This document shows, in pieces, positions 54,077 to 63,338 of a stretch of 64,000 nucleotides of DNA. A model generated the notes under the pieces. It had not been told where the DNA came from and did no database searches. It saw only the letters and a list, made by a program, of their open reading frames with translations. The stretch's first letter is position 1, and each line of letters opens with the position of its first letter. The position numbers and the translations under genes are program-made. Source of the DNA: Aequorivita sinensis (lineage in GTDB: Bacteria; Bacteroidota; Bacteroidia; Flavobacteriales; Flavobacteriaceae); NCBI RefSeq assembly GCF_006346335.1, contig NZ_VDMC01000007.1, positions 81,648 through 145,647 of the forward strand, read 5' to 3'.

Positions 54077-54718
54077 CTACTGCCCCCAAGTTTCAGGGTT
54101 GGTTCTCCATTCGCCAAGTAATCTTGCTTCATCAGCGCTTATGTACTTCGACTTTTCAGCTTCTTGTAGTAACATTTCATAATTGCTAAGGGTGCTTAAC
54201 TCTACATTAGCATTCTTGAAGTTTTCCTCTGCAATATTAAAGCCATAACTAAAAATAGCAAACATTCCTTTTACATTAGCATTTGCTTCTTTAAGTGCTT
54301 CTACAGCCATAAGGCTGCTTTTTCCTGTGCTAATTAAATCTTCAACTACAATAACATTGGTATTGGGTTCAAGGTGACCCTCAATTTTATTTTTTCGTCC
54401 ATGACCTTTGGCTTCCGGTCTTACGTAACAAAAAGGAACGTTAAGATAGTCTGCTACTAAGGCGCCAATACCAATTGCTCCAGTGGCTACACCAGCTATC
54501 ATTTCTGGCTTTCCGTAGGTCTCTTCAATTTGTTTAGCGAGGTTTTCACGAATGTAATTTCGAATTGTTGGATACGAAAGTGTTATCCTATTATCACAAT
54601 AAATGGGAGATTTCCATCCCGAAGCCCATGTAAAAGGGTTTTGTGGTTGTAATTTTATTGCATTAATTTGCAATAATAATGCTGCGGTTTTTTGTGCCGT
54701 TTCCTTATTTAATATCAT
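54077..54718 (-). CDS. pyrE: Orotate phosphoribosyltransferase
   Basis: 213 aa from the ATG at 54718. Contains the PRPP-binding loop VIVVEDLISTGKSSLMAVEAL near residues 120-140, the substrate segment WASGWKSPIYCDNR, and GVATGAIGIGALVADYL. It forms OMP in pyrimidine synthesis. Its predicted -7 box is at 54723-54730 and overlaps the ATG of the divergent Nudix gene 7 bp away. Confidence 0.97.
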   Translation of the reverse strand: MILNKETAQKTAALLLQINAIKLQPQNPFTWASGWKSPIYCDNRITLSYPTIRNYIRENLAKQIEETYGKPEMIAGVATGAIGIGALVADYLNVPFCYVRPEAKGHGRKNKIEGHLEPNTNVIVVEDLISTGKSSLMAVEALKEANANVKGMFAIFSYGFNIAEENFKNANVELSTLSNYEMLLQEAEKSKYISADEARLLGEWRTNPETWGQ

Positions 54719-54722
54719 ACTA

Positions 54723-54730
54723 CAAATGTA
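54723..54730 (-). promoter_or_regulatory. pyrE promoter -7 box overlapping the Nudix start
   Basis: Minus-strand TACATTTG is an exact consensus and overlaps the plus-strand ATG of the Nudix gene (54726-54728). Promoter use would thus couple or interfere with the neighbouring start. Confidence 0.5.
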
Positions 54731-55355
54731 TAAAGTTTTTGTAAAAGAAATTCCCATTATTCTTTCTACGGAAAAAAATATTGGCGAACACTATACAACC
54801 ATACCTTTAAAGCAAGCGCGTTTTAAAAAATTGGTTAAAAAGATTAACAACGGCGAACTTCTCTATGTTAATCTTTATCACAAGAATGCGGAAAAATTAG
54901 AACGTTTTCTTCGGAAAAAAATAAAAGTAGTAGAAGCAGCTGGGGGATTAGTTTATAATAGTAAAAAAGAAATTCTTTTTATAAGACGTAACGGGAAATG
55001 GGATCTGCCTAAAGGAAAAATTGAAAAAGGAGAAAGTTATAGGGAAGCTGCAATCCGCGAGGTAGAAGAAGAAACAGGGGTAGAAGGTCTTGAAATTCGT
55101 GACTTTATAATGAAAACGTATCACGTTTTTACTAGAAACAATAAGTACCGACTTAAAATTACTCACTGGTATGAAATGTATACCGATTACGACGGCCCTT
55201 TAACTCCTCAGCCTGAAGAGGGCATTAAAAAAGCAAAATGGAAAAATTTTGAAAAATCCCAGGATGCTTTAAAAAATTCTTATGAAAACATTAAACTTCT
55301 CTTTCCAAAAGAATATTTAACTACCCACCCTAATGATAGGATAACGAAGATGTGA
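54726..55355 (+). CDS. Nudix hydrolase
   Basis: 209 aa from the ATG at 54726. The Nudix box GKIEKGESYREAAIREVEEETGV (near residues 96-118) has the required REVxEExG core, preceded by GGLVYNSKKEILFIRRNGKWDLPK. The first 70 residues form an extra N-terminal domain rich in lysine (FKKLVKKINNGELLYVNLYHKN) with no family I recognise. It would hydrolyse a nucleoside-diphosphate-type compound. The 3' end overlaps the convergent M14 peptidase by 39 bp. Confidence 0.9.
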   Translation: MYKVFVKEIPIILSTEKNIGEHYTTIPLKQARFKKLVKKINNGELLYVNLYHKNAEKLERFLRKKIKVVEAAGGLVYNSKKEILFIRRNGKWDLPKGKIEKGESYREAAIREVEEETGVEGLEIRDFIMKTYHVFTRNNKYRLKITHWYEMYTDYDGPLTPQPEEGIKKAKWKNFEKSQDALKNSYENIKLLFPKEYLTTHPNDRITKM

Positions 55356-57074
55356 TTTTTCGTAATAAGGGGATTGTTTGTGAATCCAATCTAATTGCAA
55401 ATACCAATTTTGTGCAAATTCAGGTTGGTTTTGTTTTTTCGTCTCAAACTTTTCTTTGATTTTCGGATTCTTATTTAAAAACTCCTCGGCCAAATCCTCC
55501 CATACATAAGGAGAAAATCCTTCTTTTTGTTGTAAAATAGCGTCAAAGAAATTCCAATTGAAAAATGAATCTTGTGCTGAAGGCTCTAAAGTTTCAATTA
55601 TATATCTTAACCCCGGTTGCTGGGTTTTAACTAAAATGTCTCCTTTGTTTACTGTAACGTTTTCTGTAGTCTTATCCACCTTGGTGTTATAATGTAAATA
55701 ATGACCTTCGTATGGACTTTCTACTGTTTGGTATTCGGCAATTCTATAAACTTCGGAAGTGATAATTGTGTCATATTCAATTTTTGAATAAGTTATGTTG
55801 TTTAATTTTAAAAGTTCGATAATATTCCAGTACCCCTTCGGAATTATATATGCCGAAGGAATTTTGATAGAATCGTTTGCTTTAAAGTTATTGTAGTAGG
55901 TAACAGTTTTATCGAAAGGCTTATTTCTATTGTACTTTAATCGTTTTTGTCCTGTAATTTTGCTTGGTATAAAATCACTTTCATAGCCTTTGAAGTTCAG
56001 TGAAGTTGTTTTGGTTGAATCAACCTTCCAAGAAATAGGGTAGTAGCTTCCAATTTTGTACTTTTTAATAGCATCTTGTCTTAATGAATTAATTTTTGCG
56101 GCATTTGAATCTGCAATGGCTATAAAACTTTTCATTAATTCATAAGTTCCTTTAACTCTATCTTTATAGGGTTTTAGCATATGAGTTTCTACCATCATTC
56201 CCATAGTGTTGAATAACGCGCTATAACCTGTTGAATATCTAGGAGAGTCCATAAATTGTGAAAATCCGATTTCTGGTTTATTGTTGAATACATTAACATA
56301 AGGTGTGATGTCCCATTGTTTTTGCTTTAAAGATTTCTCAAATTCAGGAATAAATGAAGTTTCAAGATAGCTACCTAATTCACCACCTAGTTTGTTGTGT
56401 TGCGTAAATAGGTGGGTGAGTGTGTATTGGTAATCTGCGCCATTGCTAACGTGATTGTCGATAAATAGATCTGGATTGAGCCAGTGAAAAATTTCAGCAA
56501 ATGATTTTGCGTTTTTAGTATCACATTTTATAAAATCTCTATTTAGGTCGTAGTTTCTAGCATTCCCACGAAACCCATATTCCTTAGGGCCGTTTTGATT
56601 TGTTCGGCTTGTGCTATTTCTATTTAGTGCTCCTCCTATATTATAAATAGGTATTGTAGCTATAATAGTGTTTTTCGGACTAGGAATACTGTTTTTGGAT
56701 AATTCTCCAAAAAGCCGCATAGTGGCGTCTATTCCATCAGGCTCTCCAGCATGTATTCCATTATTTATTAATAAAAGGTTTTTATCATTTTTTGAAAAGG
56801 AGCTGTGGTTTAGATTGTTTTGGATAATCTCTGAATTATATATAACTATATGTAAAGGTTGTCCGCTATCGGTTTCTCCCATTTCAAAAATATGTACTCT
56901 CTTATCTCTGACAGCTAAATTTTTATAAAACGCAATGCTTTCGTTGTATGTTGAAGTTTTATTTAAATCTGGGTAATCAATAATTGCCTGAAGTTGCTTC
57001 TGTTGCGTTTGTCCGTTTAGATTTAAAGAATAACTAAAAAGTATAATACTAAGTGCTAAGAGGTGATTTTTCAT
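55317..57074 (-). CDS. M14-family zinc carboxypeptidase, exported
   Basis: 585 aa with a signal peptide (ending NLNGQ). Zinc ligands H and E are in NNGIHAGEPDGIDATMRLF near residues 105-123 (HxxE), the third histidine in FIDNHVSNGADYQ near 210-222, and the catalytic glutamate probably in MMVETHMLKPYKDR near 292-305. The C-terminal 250 residues form further domains of unknown role. It is likely a periplasmic or surface carboxypeptidase. Confidence 0.9.
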   Translation of the reverse strand: MKNHLLALSIILFSYSLNLNGQTQQKQLQAIIDYPDLNKTSTYNESIAFYKNLAVRDKRVHIFEMGETDSGQPLHIVIYNSEIIQNNLNHSSFSKNDKNLLLINNGIHAGEPDGIDATMRLFGELSKNSIPSPKNTIIATIPIYNIGGALNRNSTSRTNQNGPKEYGFRGNARNYDLNRDFIKCDTKNAKSFAEIFHWLNPDLFIDNHVSNGADYQYTLTHLFTQHNKLGGELGSYLETSFIPEFEKSLKQKQWDITPYVNVFNNKPEIGFSQFMDSPRYSTGYSALFNTMGMMVETHMLKPYKDRVKGTYELMKSFIAIADSNAAKINSLRQDAIKKYKIGSYYPISWKVDSTKTTSLNFKGYESDFIPSKITGQKRLKYNRNKPFDKTVTYYNNFKANDSIKIPSAYIIPKGYWNIIELLKLNNITYSKIEYDTIITSEVYRIAEYQTVESPYEGHYLHYNTKVDKTTENVTVNKGDILVKTQQPGLRYIIETLEPSAQDSFFNWNFFDAILQQKEGFSPYVWEDLAEEFLNKNPKIKEKFETKKQNQPEFAQNWYLQLDWIHKQSPYYEKSHLRYPIIRVGS

Positions 57075-57170
57075 CTGCTAATAATTATGAGGAAATTTGT
57101 TAAATTCGGTGTTAACCTATGATTGCTTTAAATTTAACAAGGTAAAAATAGAAAAATTAGCACTAAATTA

Positions 57171-57201
57171 TTTGTAAATCTTATTTGGTTGGTTATATTT
57201 G
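57171..57201 (+). promoter_or_regulatory. Near-consensus promoter of the T9SS cargo gene
   Basis: TTTG at 57171-57174, 19 bp spacer, and TATATTTG at 57194-57201: both elements and their distance match the Bacteroidota consensus. The leader before the ATG at 57233 is about 25 nt. This is the clearest promoter in the window and suggests strong expression. Confidence 0.75.
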
Positions 57202-57232
57202 CTTCTATTAATTAAACTTAAAACTTTTTATT

Positions 57233-58135
57233 ATGAAAAAAATTACTCTTTTAGCTTCGGCTCTTTTAATGACCGCAGCGACTTTTGGTCAGAATGTACT
57301 TGTTGATCGTATCGATGATAACCTAACAGGTTTAATTTCTACAAAAGGTGATGATGGTACTGGTGTTTACTGTGCTGATTACTTTTCTGTTACTAGCGAT
57401 GTTGCTCTTGGAGAACTTACGCTTTATGGTTTTAGTACCGATCCAGTTCCAATTGAACCTTTGGTAACTGGATTCAATGTTTACCTATATACAATCTCTG
57501 GGGCGGTACCTGCTGGAAATCCTGAAGTAGCTGGAACGGGTATTTTAGAGTTAGGTGATATCGATCCTTCATTATATACAATTACTGAGGATGGACAAAG
57601 CACAAATTTTACTGTTAATATTACTGATGCTAATGGTGGTAATCAAGTTGTATTAGAAGCAGGTAATATTTACTGGTTATCAGTGTTTCCAAGTGTAGAT
57701 GGTGGACCAGCTGATGATGGACGTTGGAACTGGTCTGGTTCTTTGTCTTCCTTCCCTAATGAAGAGCCTGTGTTAATTGACCCATCTGATCTTTTTGAAG
57801 CTGGTTTGACTGAATGGACTAACATCTCTGGAATAATTGGTGAGTCTTTCCCAAGTTTTGCTTGGAACTTAACTGATGAGCCAATTGCATCTATCGGTGA
57901 CAACCTTGCTGAAATGATCGCTGTTTACCCTAACCCTACTACTGATGTTCTTAACTTGAACATTCCTTCAAGCATCGAAGTTACTAACGTAGCTATGTAT
58001 GATGTATTAGGTAAAAACGTAGGTGCTGTATACAGCAACGGAACTATCAATACTTCTTCTTTTGCACAAGGTGTTTACACTTTAAAAGTTGAAACTACTT
58101 CAGGTACTCTTACTCAAAAAGTAGTAAAGCAATAA
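57233..58135 (+). CDS. Secreted protein with type IX secretion C-terminal sorting domain
   Basis: 300 aa. Signal peptide ending TFGQ. The last ~80 residues are a T9SS type A sorting domain: MIAVYPNPTTDVLNLNIPSS, VAMYDVLGKNVGAVYSNGTINTSSFAQGVYTLKV and the lysine-containing end KVVKQ. The middle is a beta-rich domain (VDRIDDNLTGLISTKGDDG, LYGFSTDPVPIEPLVTGFNVYLYT, WNWSGSLSS) without a recognised name. The protein is thus exported across the outer membrane and probably surface attached. Codons look more regular (GTTACTGATG-type) than in neighbours, consistent with high expression. Confidence 0.9.
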   Translation: MKKITLLASALLMTAATFGQNVLVDRIDDNLTGLISTKGDDGTGVYCADYFSVTSDVALGELTLYGFSTDPVPIEPLVTGFNVYLYTISGAVPAGNPEVAGTGILELGDIDPSLYTITEDGQSTNFTVNITDANGGNQVVLEAGNIYWLSVFPSVDGGPADDGRWNWSGSLSSFPNEEPVLIDPSDLFEAGLTEWTNISGIIGESFPSFAWNLTDEPIASIGDNLAEMIAVYPNPTTDVLNLNIPSSIEVTNVAMYDVLGKNVGAVYSNGTINTSSFAQGVYTLKVETTSGTLTQKVVKQ

Positions 58136-58160
58136 GAATTATAAAATTCTAAATATTAAA

Positions 58161-58188
58161 ATCCCGGCCTTATGGTCGGGATTTTTTT
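58161..58188 (+). terminator. Terminator after the T9SS cargo gene
   Basis: ATCCCG-GCC (58161-58169) and GG-CGGGAT (58174-58182) form a stem with one G-U pair, followed by seven T. Confidence 0.9.
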
Positions 58189-58431
58189 GTTTATAAATTA
58201 GCGTTTCTAAAGTTGTATTTAATGGGATTGGCTAGCTATGTTAATCTTGAGTAGATTGTGCCTAAAACCGCTTTTATTTAAGCTTATAAGAGTTGAGTGG
58301 TAATTGGTAGAGTTGATGTTAAAAGAATGTAGCGTTAATGCTTATTCATTTGCTGGGGATATAATTATAGGTATATAGTGTTGATTATAAATATAAATCG
58401 TGGGGGCTAAGGTTATTATTGACTTCCGAAC

Positions 58432-58472
58432 AAAAAAAAATCGCCATTGAAATTTTTTTCAATGGCGATTTT
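58432..58472 (-). terminator. Terminator of rho
   Basis: Arms AATCGCCATTGAAA (58439-58452) and TTTCAATGGCGATT (58457-58470) form a long perfect stem; on the minus strand a run of T follows. Confidence 0.88.
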
Positions 58473-58493
58473 AAATTTATATTGAAAAGAGTT

Positions 58494-60206
58494 CTATCCG
58501 TTCATAGAAATTAGGAACTCTTCATTGTTCTTGGTTTGCTTAATTCGATCGTTAATAAACTCCATAGCTTCAATAGGATTCATATCGGCTAGGTATTTTC
58601 TAAGAACCCACATACGTTGTATTGTATTTTCATCAAGCAGAATATCATCTCTACGAGTACTTGAAGAGGTAAGATCTATAGCAGGGAAAATTCTTCTATT
58701 TGAAATCTTTCTATCCAATTGAAGCTCCATGTTTCCTGTACCTTTAAATTCTTCAAAAATAACCTCGTCCATTTTAGAGCCGGTTTCGGTTAAGGCTGTT
58801 GCTATAATACTTAATGAACCACCGTTTTCAATATTACGGGCAGCACCAAAGAAACGTTTTGGTTTATGTAGTGCATTTGCATCAACACCTCCACTTAATA
58901 TTTTACCACTTGCAGGTTGAACTGTGTTATAGGCACGAGCTAAACGAGTTATAGAATCTAATAAAATCACAACATCGTGACCACATTCTACCAATCTTTT
59001 AGCTTTATCTATTACCAGGTTTGCTACACGAACGTGTTCTGTTGCTTCTTTGTCAAAAGTAGAAGCTACAACCTCACCTCGAACGTTACGTTGCATGTCG
59101 GTAACTTCTTCAGGACGTTCATCAATTAATAAAATAATTTGATAAACTTCTGGGTGATTAGCCGCAATTGCATTTGCAATATCTTTTAGCAACATTGTTT
59201 TCCCAGTCTTTGGTTGAGAAACAATCATACCACGTTGTCCTTTTCCAATAGGAGCAAAAAGATCAATTATTCTTGTAGAAATTGTACTTTGCTTTTCAGC
59301 TAGTTTAAATTTTTCCTGTGGAAAAAGTGGCGTTAAATGTTCAAATGATACGCGATCGCGAACTACATTTGGGTTTAATCCATTAATTTTATTTACTTTA
59401 ATTAAAGGGAAATACTTTTCACCTTCTTTTGGAGGACGTACTTCACCTAAAACTGTATCTCCGGTTTTTAAGCCAAAAAGTCTAATTTGTGATTGTGAAA
59501 CATAAATATCATCAGGAGAAGATAAGTAATTATAGTCGCTAGAACGTAAAAATCCGTATCCGTCTTGCATTATATCTAGAACTCCTTCGCTTTCTATTAT
59601 CCCTGCAAACTCGTAATCTGGCTCACGGTAACGATTACGAGAATCTTTATTCCCGTTGTTGCGATTATCGTGTGTATTGCCATCTTTTTGTTTGTGGCTT
59701 TGATGTTTTTGTCTGTTGTCTGTGTTGTTTTTATCAGTACGTTGATTTTTATCTCTGTCGTCTGATTTATTTGGACGATTTGAAGAAGAAGACTTCTGGT
59801 GTTGTGATTTTCTATCGCTATCTTTATTATCAGATTTAGAAGGTTTCTTCACATCATCCTTTTTATCGTCGTCACTCTTCTTATCGTGATGTTTCTTTTG
59901 CGATTGTGGCTTATTAGTTTGAGGTTTATTACCTCTGCTTTCATCCTTTTTAGGATTTGCCTGCTTTTCTTTGTTGCCACTATTTTTTGAAGACTCAGTT
60001 TTTTTCTCTTCCTTTTTAGGAGATGAAGAAGAATCATCTGACCCAAGTACAGCTTTAACAGCTTTAGGGTTAGCAGCTTGATAATCGAGTATTTGATAAA
60101 CTAAATCTAATTTTTTTTGTGTGCGGAATTTTGGCACTTTAAGTTCTTTGGCTATTTCCTGTAATTCAGGAAGCTTTTTACTTTTTAATTCTGAAATTTC
60201 AAACAT
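58494..60206 (-). CDS. rho: Transcription termination factor Rho with a large low-complexity insert
   Basis: 570 aa, about 150 longer than E. coli Rho. Residues 1-55 are the N-terminal helical domain ([18 protein letters not shown]). About residues 59-200 are a disordered stretch made almost only of K, N, D, S, Q, R and H. The RNA-binding cold-shock-like domain follows ([34 protein letters not shown]), then the ATPase: [10 protein letters not shown] (Walker A), [16 protein letters not shown] (Walker B) and [27 protein letters not shown]. Such inserts are known in Bacteroidota Rho and can drive condensation or change RNA binding. Confidence 0.97.
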   Translation of the reverse strand: MFEISELKSKKLPELQEIAKELKVPKFRTQKKLDLVYQILDYQAANPKAVKAVLGSDDSSSSPKKEEKKTESSKNSGNKEKQANPKKDESRGNKPQTNKPQSQKKHHDKKSDDDKKDDVKKPSKSDNKDSDRKSQHQKSSSSNRPNKSDDRDKNQRTDKNNTDNRQKHQSHKQKDGNTHDNRNNGNKDSRNRYREPDYEFAGIIESEGVLDIMQDGYGFLRSSDYNYLSSPDDIYVSQSQIRLFGLKTGDTVLGEVRPPKEGEKYFPLIKVNKINGLNPNVVRDRVSFEHLTPLFPQEKFKLAEKQSTISTRIIDLFAPIGKGQRGMIVSQPKTGKTMLLKDIANAIAANHPEVYQIILLIDERPEEVTDMQRNVRGEVVASTFDKEATEHVRVANLVIDKAKRLVECGHDVVILLDSITRLARAYNTVQPASGKILSGGVDANALHKPKRFFGAARNIENGGSLSIIATALTETGSKMDEVIFEEFKGTGNMELQLDRKISNRRIFPAIDLTSSSTRRDDILLDENTIQRMWVLRKYLADMNPIEAMEFINDRIKQTKNNEEFLISMNG

Positions 60207-60378
60207 GTAATGAATGCTGTAGTTAAAATTTATACTATTTAATTCCTTTTGAGAAGGTAAGTACGTTGAAAATGTTTTTTGAAGACTAAGTAACCTTTAT
60301 TGAGGTGGTTACGAATAGATAATGCAATAATACAACAATATTTTAAAAACTAGTGTTATTTTTTTTAAAAAGATAATG

Positions 60379-60386
60379 TATTTTTG
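60379..60386 (+). promoter_or_regulatory. TAnnTTTG box upstream of the DUF4293-type gene
   Basis: TATTTTTG, exact -7 consensus, 23 bp before the ATG at 60409. The in-frame TTG-like start upstream is thus unlikely to be translated. Confidence 0.5.
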
Positions 60387-60408
60387 CTGCTTAATTGTGT
60401 TAATAGTA

Positions 60409-60819
60409 ATGATACAACGTATACAAACTGTTTTTTTAATCGTTTCAGCCCTTATAATGGGTGGGTTATATTTATGGTTTCCTGAAGTAGTAGGAACGGA
60501 TGGGCAAATTATTATGGAACGCAGTGAGCCTTTGATTTTTGGACTTATATTTTTGTCTATAGCAATGGCGATTATTTCGATTATATCATTTAAAAAACGG
60601 CAACAGCAATTTGTGTTAAACCGTTTAAATATAGTATCAAATTTTGTATTACTAGGAGTTTTCGTTTATCGATTACTAACTTTATCCGGAGAAACTATTG
60701 TTTCAGAGAAGGGTATTGGGGTTCTTTTTCCTATCATTTCTATCGTATTTTTAGTGCTGGCCAATAAGGCCATTAAAAAGGACGAGGACCTCGTAAAATC
60801 TGTTGATCGTTTACGGTAA
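60409..60819 (+). CDS. DUF4293-family membrane protein
   Basis: 136 aa from the ATG at 60409 (MIQRIQTVFLIVSAL). Four hydrophobic segments: near residues 5-23, 45-63, 75-93 and 104-120. The MIQRIQTVFLIVS opening and the KKRQQQFVLNRLNIVSN loop agree with DUF4293, a Bacteroidota-specific inner-membrane family of unknown function that usually sits divergent to rho, as it does here. The C-terminus is basic and cytosolic. Confidence 0.88.
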   Translation: MIQRIQTVFLIVSALIMGGLYLWFPEVVGTDGQIIMERSEPLIFGLIFLSIAMAIISIISFKKRQQQFVLNRLNIVSNFVLLGVFVYRLLTLSGETIVSEKGIGVLFPIISIVFLVLANKAIKKDEDLVKSVDRLR

Positions 60820-60841
60820 ACCGATCTTGGTATATTAGTGC

Positions 60842-60877
60842 AAAACCCCCTCAGGATGCCACCTTAGGGGGTTTTTT
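60842..60877 (+). terminator. Terminator after the DUF4293-type gene
   Basis: AAAACCCCCT-AGG and CCT-AGGGGGTTTT pair with one internal mismatch around ATGCCA, followed by further T. Confidence 0.9.
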
Positions 60878-60940
60878 GCTTTTTAGCACAAAGTCAAAAG
60901 AAAGTAGAAAATCGTTTATTAGCTGAGTAAAAAGTAATTC

Positions 60941-61435
60941 CTAGCGCTTTTCGAACTCTATAACTTCCAAATTCTCAATTTTCTCGTCATCTATTTCAAA
61001 CCTTAACATCGTTCTTACTTTGTGGAATCCGTGTTTACCCACTGCACCTGGATTCATATGGAGCAGACCTGTAGTTTTATCGGGCATAACTTTTAATATA
61101 TGAGAATGTCCGCAAATAAATATTTTTGGTGGATTGGCGTATAACTCTTGTCTTATTGATGGATTGTATTTACCTGGATATCCTCCAATATGAGTAATCC
61201 AAACATCAACCTTTTCGCACATAAAACGATTGTGTAAGGGAAACTCTCTGCGCGCTTCGTGATCATCTATATTGCCATAAACAGCACGAAGTGGTTTTAA
61301 TGCTTTTATAGCATCGGTAACAGCTAGGTCGCCTATATCGCCAGCATGCCATACTTCATCGGCTTGTTTAACATATTTCAAGATTTTTTCATCAATATAA
61401 CTATGTGTGTCGCTAAGAAGGAGAATTTTTTTCAA
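60941..61435 (-). CDS. YfcE/MJ0936-type metallophosphoesterase
   Basis: 164 aa, one calcineurin-like domain. Metal ligands: SDTHSY near the N-terminus, WHAGDIGD, VYGNIDDHEAR, WITHIGGYPG and ICGHSHILKV. The family cleaves phosphodiesters such as 2',3'-cyclic AMP in vitro. It stands alone between the DUF4293-type gene and truA. Confidence 0.93.
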   Translation of the reverse strand: MKKILLLSDTHSYIDEKILKYVKQADEVWHAGDIGDLAVTDAIKALKPLRAVYGNIDDHEARREFPLHNRFMCEKVDVWITHIGGYPGKYNPSIRQELYANPPKIFICGHSHILKVMPDKTTGLLHMNPGAVGKHGFHKVRTMLRFEIDDEKIENLEVIEFEKR

Positions 61436-61554
61436 AGTGTGGGATTTGCTTGATTGTAATAGTTTTCAAATTTATATAAAATCAAGCTCTAAGCCTTGAT
61501 AGCATTGAAATTAATATTTTCAATTTTGAAAGTAAGAAGCTCCGTAGTATGTTG

Positions 61555-61562
61555 TAATTTTG
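61555..61562 (+). promoter_or_regulatory. TAnnTTTG box upstream of truA
   Basis: TAATTTTG is an exact -7 consensus 22 bp before the TTG start of truA at 61585, giving a short leader. A second exact box (TAAGTTTG, 61580-61587) ends at the start codon itself and, if used, would start transcription inside the gene. Confidence 0.45.
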
Positions 61563-61584
61563 CAAATTGTAAAAACAATTAAGT

Positions 61585-62337
61585 TTGCGATATTTTATTG
61601 AGATAGCATATAATGGGAAAAATTATTTTGGGTGGCAGCGCCAACCAAAGCAGATGAGTGTTCAGCAAGTTATTGAAGAGTCGCTATCTACTTTACTTCG
61701 TGAGGATATAAAAATTACGGGAGCGGGTAGGACAGATGCTGGTGTTCACGCAAAACAACTATTTGCTCATTTTGATTTTGAAGCTATAAATGATACGAAA
61801 GCTTTAGTTTTTAGAATAAATTCCTTTCTTCCTAAGGATATCTCTGTGGTAAATATTTTTCAAGTAAAAGACAACGCACACGCCCGTTTTGATGCTGTTG
61901 CAAGAGAATATGAGTACGTGATATCATTGAGGAAAGATCCTTTTTCTCAGGATTTTGCTTATCAATTAAATAAAAATCCTGATGTAGATTTAATGAATAA
62001 AACTTCTGAATTATTATTTAATCATATAGATTTTCAATGTTTCTCGCGGTCTAAAACTGATGTGAAAACATATAATTGCGTTATCAGTAAAGCAAGGTGG
62101 GAATTGATTGATAATAAATTAACCTTCACAATTTCCGCAGATCGATTTCTACGCAATATGGTTCGAGCTATAGTAGGAACTTTATTGGATGTTGGATTTG
62201 GGAAAACGAGTGCGGAAGATTTTCAAGCAATTTTAAATAGTAAAAATAGATCTAAGGCAGGGGCTTCGGCACCAGCTCACGGATTGTATCTTACAAAAGT
62301 GAAGTATCCAGAAGAAATATTTCTTCCGATAGAATAA
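61585..62337 (+). CDS. truA: tRNA pseudouridine(38-40) synthase
   Basis: 250 aa. The start TTG at 61585 gives MRYFIEIAYNGKNYFGWQRQP, the normal TruA opening. The catalytic aspartate is in GAGRTDAGVHAKQ, with FNHIDFQCFSRS and FLRNMVRAIVGTLLDVG as the second and third motifs. It makes pseudouridine at positions 38-40 of the tRNA anticodon arm. It is followed by prmA at 57 bp. Confidence 0.96.
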   Translation: MRYFIEIAYNGKNYFGWQRQPKQMSVQQVIEESLSTLLREDIKITGAGRTDAGVHAKQLFAHFDFEAINDTKALVFRINSFLPKDISVVNIFQVKDNAHARFDAVAREYEYVISLRKDPFSQDFAYQLNKNPDVDLMNKTSELLFNHIDFQCFSRSKTDVKTYNCVISKARWELIDNKLTFTISADRFLRNMVRAIVGTLLDVGFGKTSAEDFQAILNSKNRSKAGASAPAHGLYLTKVKYPEEIFLPIE

Positions 62338-62345
62338 AATAAAAT

Positions 62346-62353
62346 TAATTTTG
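62346..62353 (+). promoter_or_regulatory. TAnnTTTG box upstream of prmA
   Basis: TAATTTTG, exact -7 consensus, 41 bp before the ATG of prmA. No matching -33 element; prmA could also be read through from truA. Confidence 0.35.
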
Positions 62354-62394
62354 ACAGTCAATTAGTATTGATAAATTGACAAATAAACTTACCA

Positions 62395-63225
62395 ATGATA
62401 TACATAGAATATATTTTTAAAGTGTCTCCTTTACAACTAGGAGCTGAGATTCTAACTGCCGAATTAGGTTATGCAGGTTTTGAAAGTTTCGTTGAAACAG
62501 AAGAAGGTGTTACAGCGTATATTCAGAAAGATGAGTGGAATGAAGATGTTTTGAGTGATATAAATATTTTAGATTCTGATGAATTTAAAGTAGAATATAC
62601 CTTTTCAGAAATAGCTCAGGTAAATTGGAATGCAGAGTGGGAAAAGAACTTCGATCCTATTGAAGTTGATGGAAAATGTACGGTACGTGCACCTTTTCAT
62701 CCTGCAAAATCGTTTGAATACGAAATTATTATCGAGCCTAAAATGTCATTTGGGACGGGGCATCACGAAACTACTTATATGATGCTTCAGTTTATATTAG
62801 AAAATAATTTTAAAAATAAAACTGTTCTTGATATGGGGTGTGGTACTGCTGTTTTAGCAATATTAGCTGAAATGCGAGGTGCTCAACAACTTGATGCTAT
62901 CGATATTGATGAATGGTGTTATGAAAATTCTATGGAAAATGTAGAACGAAATAATTGTGCTAATATTTCGGTATATCAAGGCGATGCAGATTTATTGAAA
63001 GACCAAAAATACGATGTTATAATTGCTAACATTAATAGAAACATTTTATTAAATGATATGGCTAGTTATTTCAAGTGTTTAAACGCTAAAGGCGAGCTAT
63101 ATTTAAGTGGTTTTTACATAGAGGATTTGCCAATTATTACAGAAACTTGCAATAATTTGGGGCTGACCTTCGTTGAGAATAAAGAGAAAAATAGATGGGT
63201 TGCTGCGAAATTTTTAATTTCGTAA
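62395..63225 (+). CDS. prmA: Ribosomal protein L11 methyltransferase
   Basis: 276 aa. The N-terminal substrate-recognition domain is visible (PLQLGAEILTAELGYAGFESF, WNAEWEKNFDPI), followed by the methyltransferase: MSFGTGHHETTYMML, VLDMGCGTAVLAILA, DAIDIDEWCYENSMENVERN, VIIANINRNILL. It trimethylates L11. The FGTGHHETT motif is the hallmark of PrmA. Confidence 0.96.
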   Translation: MIYIEYIFKVSPLQLGAEILTAELGYAGFESFVETEEGVTAYIQKDEWNEDVLSDINILDSDEFKVEYTFSEIAQVNWNAEWEKNFDPIEVDGKCTVRAPFHPAKSFEYEIIIEPKMSFGTGHHETTYMMLQFILENNFKNKTVLDMGCGTAVLAILAEMRGAQQLDAIDIDEWCYENSMENVERNNCANISVYQGDADLLKDQKYDVIIANINRNILLNDMASYFKCLNAKGELYLSGFYIEDLPIITETCNNLGLTFVENKEKNRWVAAKFLIS

Positions 63226-63338
63226 TTAGCTTATTATTAATTAGTTTAGTAGTTGAAACATCTGTTGTAAGGTTAAACTGAGTTTTTTGACAAAGGTTTT
63301 ACTAATGAATAACTATTAACGTTAAATTATTTTACGAT

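Larger units (their letters stand above)
58136..58493. other. 358-bp gap between the cargo gene and rho
   Basis: Holds two terminators, one for each flanking gene (58161-58188 and 58432-58472). Between them (58190-58430) are only short open frames; I see no convincing gene, RNA or repeat. Confidence 0.6.

Noticed and set aside
59849..60046. Alternative-frame peptide rich in K and R inside rho
   Set aside because: It is a product of the repetitive low-complexity coding sequence of the Rho insert, not an independent gene.
63316..63325. Palindrome TTAACGTTAA upstream of clpS
   Set aside because: Ten AT-rich bases; no second copy noticed and easily expected by chance.
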